Program-made: the position numbers and the translations under genes
Source of the DNA: Cristatella mucedo
Taxonomy: Eukaryota > Bryozoa > Phylactolaemata > Cristatellidae
NCBI GenBank assembly: GCA_009760855.2
Contig: WPIO01000276.1
Coordinates: 82,016-146,015 of the forward strand
Direction: 5' to 3'
DNA: 64,000 nt
The notes under the pieces: generated by a model
The model's database searches: none
Told to the model about the DNA's origin: nothing
What the model saw: only the letters and a program-made list of their open reading frames with translations
In this document: piece by piece, positions 57,495 to 64,000 of the stretch
How positions within the stretch are numbered: position 1 is the first letter of the stretch
Layout of the letters: the number at the start of each line of letters is the position of its first letter

Positions 57495-58420
57495 CCAGTA
57501 CAATCACCCACACACAATAAACGCACACAAGCGAGCAAGCACACGTGTAAACGTCACTTTTAGCATACGTCTTAGCCACGATTTGAGTGTATATGTGTGG
57601 GAGAGTAAGGTGTTTAATGCCCGTATGTTGAGCGACAGCACAAAGTAGAATTCAGCATCTGAATTTATACCAACTCTATCAGATAAACATAGCAAGCTGG
57701 AGTAGTCAACCCTAAAAAATGTAAAGCCTCTCGCATAGTTGTGTGCATTTTTCAATTCAAGGTAGAGCATGCCTGCAGCGACCTTTCAGCAAAAGACGAC
57801 TCGACACCTGCTTGTCCCGAGCAGCTCGGAACACAGAATTCGCAATCAACCAGCTCGATGATGGTATTGATCAACTGTAATGAAAATCCAAGTTGTCTTT
57901 GTCTCTTGGCTTCTAGAAGCCCTCTTGAACAGCGATGGTCGATTGACACCGAGTCGGACTACATGCAGTGCCTGCAGCTCTTCTGTTCTGCTTTGGTAGC
58001 AGCAGTCGAATGGCACCAGTGGCCGTATCGTCGGATTGATCTACGCATCCACGGAAACTTCGGACATGTCGTTGGTAGTGACTACGCTACAGTCATAAAG
58101 ATTGCAGCTGAATGAAAAAACACCAGCCTTTCATCGGAGCTCAAGATTGTACTACAGCGTTAAGGCATAGTGCCTGAGTTGCTGACGTATAGGTTTCCAG
58201 TGGCAGGAATGTACTCCTTCTCCAAGATCAAGGCTTAAGTGTCACAAGGTCGAGGCTTAAGTGTCACAGGCTGTGACTACAGCCAGCACAAGCAGCATAT
58301 GAAGGCCTCGAAGGCAAACGCTGATGGACAAGCGTCACTTCCGTTACCATAGTTACTATAGAGATAGATTTAGTGAACAGCAATTCACATCAAGCGGCCT
58401 CCATGACTGGCCTCCTCTTC

Positions 58421-58548
58421 CTAGATCGAGACAAGTTCACTGCTCCTAGCTGTATCAGTCCAGCGGCCAGCAGGTGGTGACAGCTTTGTCTGTCTAGTGT
58501 ACGGTTCATCTGTAAAGGAGGCGACGCGAATATTTCCTAGCAGGAGTG
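58421..58548 (-). pseudogene. Small conserved ORF, exon 2, copy D
   Basis: Minus strand after a ttgcag acceptor; shows RVASFTDEPYTRQTKLS and then TAG. The exon 1 equivalent near 58627-58760 has an in-frame TAA shortly after the ATG, so the copy is broken. Confidence 0.4.
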
Positions 58549-59018
58549 CTGCAATAAAAAAAGCTGAGCTCGGAATCGATTTAGTTACGTGCTGCCTTTG
58601 CCTGTATCTCACCTTCTAGAGTGCTGCACCGGCACATCCGACATAGCTTGCCTCAGTTCGCCACCGCTGACGAGTCCTCTGAGGAGTCATCGGCAGAGGT
58701 TTGACAAAAAGTTACCATTCCTAGTAGCGACCCTGGGATTAATGGAGCATACCACTCATCTACATAATGTACTTGGGGTGTCCTAACAAAAGCCTCTTCT
58801 GCGTAGCCGAGAGGTTTATCGCAAATGCCACACTCTCGAGCAAGCACATGTACATATATAAAGGCAATAAGTGTGCACGATAGTAGTAAATCCTAAAGTG
58901 CTGCCTTCGGCAAATAAATCTATACAGCTGCTTTTCATATGTGCGTCGCCATAAAGTGTAGGTCACTTTTAAGATTTCTTCGGAGATTCGTGACCTGATG
59001 GAAAGAGTGCTTATGAAA

Positions 59019-59639
59019 TTATGTGCTGTAGGTATTTAAAAGTACACTTTGCAAACTGTGCGTCGTTAGCTCAGTTTCGAAGCTTTTCCATTGCAGCTTT
59101 TGCAGCTCTGACATCAGCGACTGATTATTTTCCAATACCTTCACTCTTGTTTTATCCCCCCGGTTCACCTCAGAAACAAATTGTTTCCTTAATTCCTCCC
59201 TCTGCTGTCCTCCAAGCAACAACTGATCAGATTGGGGAGAATGTGCCTGCTCTGCTAGTCTGTGCAATTGCTAGGCTGAGCTGATCTCCTGTTGCTGAGT
59301 CTGGACCTGCTGATTACCCGGCAGCAGCTGCTGGGCTGAGCTGACCTGCTGCTGCTGTGCCCGGTACGGCTGACACATCTGCTGGGCTGAGCTGATCTGC
59401 TGCTGCTGTGCCTGGTAAGGCTCAATCACTCGTCTCAACTGCTGAGAAATCCTTATATTCTGCTGCTGTGCCCGGCATGGTTGATAACCCTGTGGCAACT
59501 GCTGGGCTGAGATCTGTCCTTGCATTTCCAGGCACATCCCTTCCATCTGATTGGGTAAGCCGGGTTGCTGTGGCTGGGGCTGGAACAACCCCTGCATCTG
59601 ATGGGTGAAGCCGGGTTGCTGTGGCTGAGGCTGGAACGA
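59019..59639 (-). pseudogene. Q-rich/coiled-coil exon, copy D, C-terminal deletion
   Basis: Begins after the acceptor ttattaccag. The frame is open from 59597 to 59271 with GYQPCRAQQQNIRISQQLRR, then a TAG, then 59267-59019 with SPQSDQLLLGGQQREELRKQ. A deletion at about 59075-59085 joins LQWK directly to a later part, removing most of the coiled coil seen in copy A. The Q-rich part has fewer repeat units than copy A. Confidence 0.5.
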
Positions 59640-59659
59640 CTGGTAATAACAATAGAAAT

Positions 59660-60055
59660 AAATTAGTAGAGAGCCTTCAAAGAACTCAATAATTATAATT
59701 ATAGTAATGCATTTGATATAGTGCCCTCAGATAACTTAAACTCTTACTAGTCACTTTACAGTTTCTGAATAGGAAGCACGATTGAATGGTTAGTGGTAGC
59801 AAGCTCAATAAGCATCAAGAAAAACATGGTCAGATGACGGTGACATGCACAGGGTCAGCATGCAAGTATGATAAGTGGCAACATGCACAATGTCAGCACA
59901 CATGAGCACATAAAGGGTCAACCAAAGGGCCTACTAAATGCTAATAAAAATAATTGCAAATTTAGTTTCCTTTCAAATGTCGTCCAGTCAAAAGACGTCG
60001 CGACGCATGTCGAGACTGTGTTCCAGGCTTTAGGAGCGTACTAAGTAATCACTCT
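59660..60055 (-). mobile_element. Old LINE-1f 3' relic in an intron (arm D)
   Basis: Equivalent of the relics in the other three arms; ends in an AT-rich tail at about 59690-59715. Confidence 0.6.
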
Positions 60056-60114
60056 AAGATCATGCAACCTCATCCCATTAGGGGAACTGTACACATGCTT
60101 GCGTATGCCACTAC

Positions 60115-60470
60115 ATCTGCTGAGGAGATGTTAATACCTGTTGTGTCCCATGATGTAATGGACTGCAACTCGGGTGCCGATGAGACGGTGGGTAGGACAT
60201 CTGGAATGACTGATGGAAAAACGAGTGCTGCTGTGGTGGTTGACCGAGCTGGTTGTTCTGATGCAATGTTCCAGAAACCTGCACAGTTTGTGGCTGTGGC
60301 AAGGGACACAGCCCATTCTGCTGAGAGCCAATCACTGGCTGTTGCTGCTCCACTAACTGTTGTTGCAGCAGCACGTGCTGTTGCTGGGATGCTTGAGAGA
60401 CCTGCTGCTGAGGCTCCATGGATTGAGTGCGATATAGGAACTGCTGAAATTGGCACTTCCACTGCCTTTT
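60115..60470 (-). CDS. Q-rich exon, copy D1
   Basis: Minus-strand Q-rich exon with QVSQASQQQHVLLQQQLVEQ and HSFFHQSFQMSYPPSH, open throughout in the Gln frame. It also has open Ala/Ser and antisense frames. Very similar to copy A (4017-4372) and less so to its neighbour D2. Confidence 0.4.
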
Positions 60471-60620
60471 CTGAAATTGAACAAGGTAAAGACGAAGTAT
60501 GCACCCAGGTAGTACAAATTAGAAAGTCCTCAAGCGGCTATCGTGTCTCTTAGTTTTAGCAAGTAGATGAAAACTCATCCCGTTATGGGAACTCTACACA
60601 TGCTTTACGTATGCTGCTAC

Positions 60621-60976
60621 ATCAGCTGAGGAGATGTAAATACCTGTTGCCTCTCAGGATGTAATTCACTCCAACTCGGCTGCAGATGAGACGGTGGGTA
60701 AGACATCTGGAATGACTGATGGAAAAACGAGTGCTGCTGTGGTGGTTGACCGAGCTGCTTGTTCTGATGGAAAGGTCGAGAAACCTGCACAGTTTGTGGC
60801 TGTTGCAAGGCACAGTGCTCATTTTGCTGAGAGCCAATCAGTGGTTGCTGCTGCTCCACAAATCGTTGTTGCAGCAGCACGTGCTGTTGCTGGTATGCTT
60901 GAGAGACATGCCGCTGAGGTTCCATGGATTGAGTGTGAAACAGGAACTGCTGAAAGTGGGGCTGCCACTGCCTTTG
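60621..60976 (-). CDS. Q-rich exon, copy D2 (tandem duplicate)
   Basis: A second Q-rich exon directly upstream of D1 on the minus strand, with its own acceptor (tgttcaatttcag) and donor-like end. Contains QHVLLQQRFVEQQQPLIG and QSWSELHPERQQ-like variation. The other arms have one copy. If spliced in series, the product would carry the Q-rich module twice. Confidence 0.4.
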
Positions 60977-62593
60977 CTGAAATTGAACAAGGTAAAGACG
61001 AAGTATGTACCCAGCAGTAAAAATTAGAAAGTCCACAACCGGCCAAAATGGCTATAAGTTTTCAAATGTTAGATCTGGTCTCATCATTGTGAACCCAAGG
61101 GCGCGATCATGAAAAGATGACGTCCTATTACACACACAATTCTCAACAAAAGCGAACTTCGTTTCCAGCGAAATCCATCCTGGTGCAGCTTTCAACAAGC
61201 ATGCAACTGCTGCTTTTTTCCTGAAAAAACCCTGCAATTTATCAATCGAACTTTGCGTTTGTACTCTATAGAATTCTCAAACAATCATTATTTTTTCGCA
61301 ATTGAAAAGTTGATGCGAAAGGTAGTGGTGGACAAAGCCGAATCATGATACTAGCTGTCCCGATACTAGCCACGTTTATAGGACATATACACACATATTT
61401 CACAGTTATAATTGATGGTAACATCAATTGGTCATCTTTACAGCACCACAAGAAAAATAAATTCCTATACGGAGATTTGCGACTCCTAGGAAGCTACTTG
61501 AAGATCTAGACTAGGAAGCGATATGCCGAGTATAAAGCTAAGAAAACCATGAACAATCAAACGACGAGACGTTTAGGGAAACCGGCTGCCGGGAACTCTT
61601 GCAGGTAACACGTACTTCATTCATCACGTGCAGGTAAGCAGGCAAAACACACGGGAACCAAAGATATATGGACAAGCTCGTTGGAACGGTGAGTGTACGA
61701 GGCATGAAAAGGTTCATTTTTATGTCACATTTACACGATGCACGGTCGATTGACTTGAAATAGATACTGGACGAATACTGTAAACATTCTCATGCTGCTA
61801 TTTCACGTTTCGAACAATGCCGTAGTCAATCGTGACGGCCCCAAAGAGAGCACTATTTTAACCGCTTTAAAACAGCTTTTCTGGCAACAATTATAGCTTT
61901 TTCAAAGTCAACACCTTACATGCCGACGACTGGGGTCGAGCTTTGTACAAGCTTGCTTTCTCATGCTTTCTGTTTCGTGGCCAGGAACTCTACACGAACA
62001 GCTATAGTCATTTTAAGTACAATGCGATGACTAGACCAGGGCGTTGGCTCTTTTAATCCTAGTGTAAGCAGAAAGAGTATGCTGCAACCACAAAACGTGG
62101 CTGGCCCCGAATGTGCAGATTAAAGTTTCCCACAAGCGCCATTTCTCCAGCAGTCCAAGGGTGCTCTGTATCAGAGCTAAGGTCCAAGAGATTTCTCACT
62201 TCCGTCTTAAACAGCTGCACCCTCAGGGGAATATTTCGACCGATTGGCTACACTATTCGATACGACTATACTAACTGAAAAACGAATGGATTCTTGGGCG
62301 AAACGGATTTCGATTGCCGGTCAAAGCAGCTGAGTTTATCTTCTCTACGGCATCGGAAGTCTTAGTTTCAACTCTCCGATGAAAATTCAATCATGCTACT
62401 TTCTATCTATTCCGTAATGTCTTTCAGGAATGTATGGTAAAGATAAATAAAATCTAAGCACGAAAAAGCATAAGGACGACTTATTAGCTTCACATTTGTC
62501 ACAAAAGTCTTTTGTTTTTCTGAAAGAAGTTGCGAACGCTATCGCTACTTATGACTACTCATAGGACTAGCCACAATCCTAAGGATATTCAAA

Positions 62594-63013
62594 ATGTATC
62601 ACAACTACCGAGTATTAGTATATGAGGTACACAATGTTTTACATGCTGCTGGCAGCGACTTAACCATAGCTATGCTAATCAAAAACTTCACACACATAGC
62701 AGCAACAGCGAATAGACAGTCACAACGTATAACTGCATACGTTGTGAAAGAGCGAATGAGTCAAGTCCCAGAGTTAGATCAATGCGGTTCAAAAACGCCA
62801 TCAAAAGCTAAACCACTTTCCAGTCGGCAAGTACATGCTGGGCGGCACGACAGAATATGCTGCAACTCCCCTCCCGGTCGCATGCTGCGAACAATAACAG
62901 TCATGTTTGGATTCCTAAGCTCTTTTAGGTGTCAGCGACTGATACATAGAAATACAACCGCACAAACTTGTACATACTTATGTACACTTACATGCACACA
63001 TGCATGCGTGTAA
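62594..63013 (+). CDS. Opposite-strand conserved frame, copy D (best copy)
   Basis: 139 codons open. Conserved part: LTIAMLIKNFTHIAATANRQ, ITAYVVKERMSQVPELD and SKAKPLSSRQ; after about residue 80 the sequence is low-complexity and less conserved. Possible exon edges are ctgctggcag/CGACTT (about 62654) and CGGCAA/GTACAT (about 62830). The frame also survives in part in arms A, B and C, where it lies opposite the Q-rich gene. Not recognised. Confidence 0.35.
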   Translation: MYHNYRVLVYEVHNVLHAAGSDLTIAMLIKNFTHIAATANRQSQRITAYVVKERMSQVPELDQCGSKTPSKAKPLSSRQVHAGRHDRICCNSPPGRMLRTITVMFGFLSSFRCQRLIHRNTTAQTCTYLCTLTCTHACV

Positions 63014-63539
63014 TGGGGAAAACGGAAACGTATAGATATGTGCATGCATTCTTAAATACAAGCATAGGTTATACATGGTTACATACCATTTGTTGGTTTT
63101 GCACCCTAAGAGAACTCGCGACCTTTTCCTCTAGACTTTTGGTAATGACTAGTGCCAATCAAGGTAACGCGTATCAGTGCATCACGGCTCTACACAGATC
63201 CGCTGAGGTATCAAGCTAACCCTAACCTTTTCACAATCTTGCTGCCACTTAATACGGCCGAAAAACCCCTTACCACATCAAGCAGAGCCATGGAGTGATT
63301 CTGAGATATCTTTCTATTGAGATGTTGCCTCAAAAAATCAAACACTGCACCCCTAAAGCCTAAACGTAAAAACTCAAACCCTGAAAAATATAAACTTGAG
63401 CCACTGAGTCCTAAGAATTAAGACCCATAAAGGAGTCATCCCCTGAATCACTTCGCCTAAAATCATGACATCTTACCTGAAAGAACTGTTCAGAAATGCG
63501 TTTAAATCAGGCAAAAGTAGACGGACATTAAATACTACA

Positions 63540-64000
63540 TTTACCAGCTTACTAGATATTTATTGGCGGACAGTCCGTTACGAAAACCTGACCCGGCTCG
63601 GTATATGAATGCAATGGGGCGACCGTGCAAGTACGATGCGGCCGCCGAACGACATGAGCTACAGGACGCCATTTCGAACGCCCAGCAAAGTCGCAGCGCC
63701 TAGAAAGAGCCCCGTCCTTACCACGAACAGTCGGCCGTGACAAGCAACGGATTTCGGCTCGTTGTCGGTGAATTTGTCCGAGTTGGTGAAGCCCGTCAGT
63801 TCGCGGTCGATCAGCTCCGGGCCGTAAGGGCAGCGTTCGCGTCGAGAGCCTCGAGACCGTTTACTTTCGTCGTATCACGCCGACAAGCGGTCGCACCGGA
63901 AGCTAAAGCCTGCCACCTGTATCCTACTGGCGACTAATCTGGCACGAACTCTGACGATTCGAGCGAAACGGCAATGGTAATAGCAAAGCAGATTCTAATT
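63540..64000. other. GC-rich block of arm D
   Basis: Matches 6950-7400. The short frames here are not conserved between the two copies in a way that suggests coding. Ends at the window edge. Confidence 0.3.

Larger units (their letters stand above)
57050..64000. repeat. Arm D (same orientation as arm A), cut by the window
   Basis: Collinear with arm A from the SINE/CA region through the Q-rich exons to the GC-rich block. Its inner satellite would lie beyond 64000. It differs by a tandem duplication of one Q-rich exon and by a deletion in the coiled-coil exon. Confidence 0.85.

Overview
This is repeat-dominated animal genomic DNA. The evidence is split genes with GT-AG boundaries, CR1/L2-like non-LTR retrotransposons with APE-type endonuclease and reverse transcriptase, a tRNA-derived SINE, CA and TA microsatellites, and no bacterial-style operons. 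I favour an invertebrate metazoan (for example sponge, cnidarian or other marine group) but cannot name a species. I see no intact ordinary host gene apart from the small candidates listed.

The main architecture is a family of about 7-8 kb arms arranged as large inverted repeats. Arm A (about 1-8095) and arm B (about 15600-21935) are reverse complements around a centre of satellite arrays and LINE pieces. A second, nested palindrome runs from about 21935 to 45060. Its left arm (24170-26730) has lost its middle; its right arm (30965-39340) is fuller but carries a gag-like insertion and a LINE. A fourth arm (D, about 57050-64000) runs off the window. Each full arm carries the same candidate coding material: glutamine-rich exons followed by a Q-rich/coiled-coil exon, then a small ORF split by an intron of about 65 nt. 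A possible opposite-strand exon also recurs. Copies differ by point changes and indels, so they are separate loci of some age, and most are broken. Satellite arrays built on the 12-mer CCTATCTCAGTG lie at the palindrome centres, pointing in opposite directions on the two sides.

Two LINE families are scattered through everything. LINE-1f ends in (AAT/ATT)n; its best copy, at 39346-42150, has an 840-codon open frame. LINE-2f ends in (ACATT)n; its longest copy, at 52022-54655, is inactivated by stops. They interrupt each other, the satellites, the Q-rich exon and a viral remnant.

The most unusual region is 44817-57045. GC-rich inverted repeats of about 1 kb flank an interior that includes an AT-rich endogenous virus-like remnant (50780-55945, interrupted by LINE-2f). 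On the minus strand, in order, it shows a short N-terminal fragment, a YqaJ/lambda-exonuclease-type nuclease, a phage-tail-fibre-like repeat protein and a retroviral-type (rve) integrase. All are decayed by stops and frameshifts. This gene combination is not one I can assign to a named virus or transposon family.
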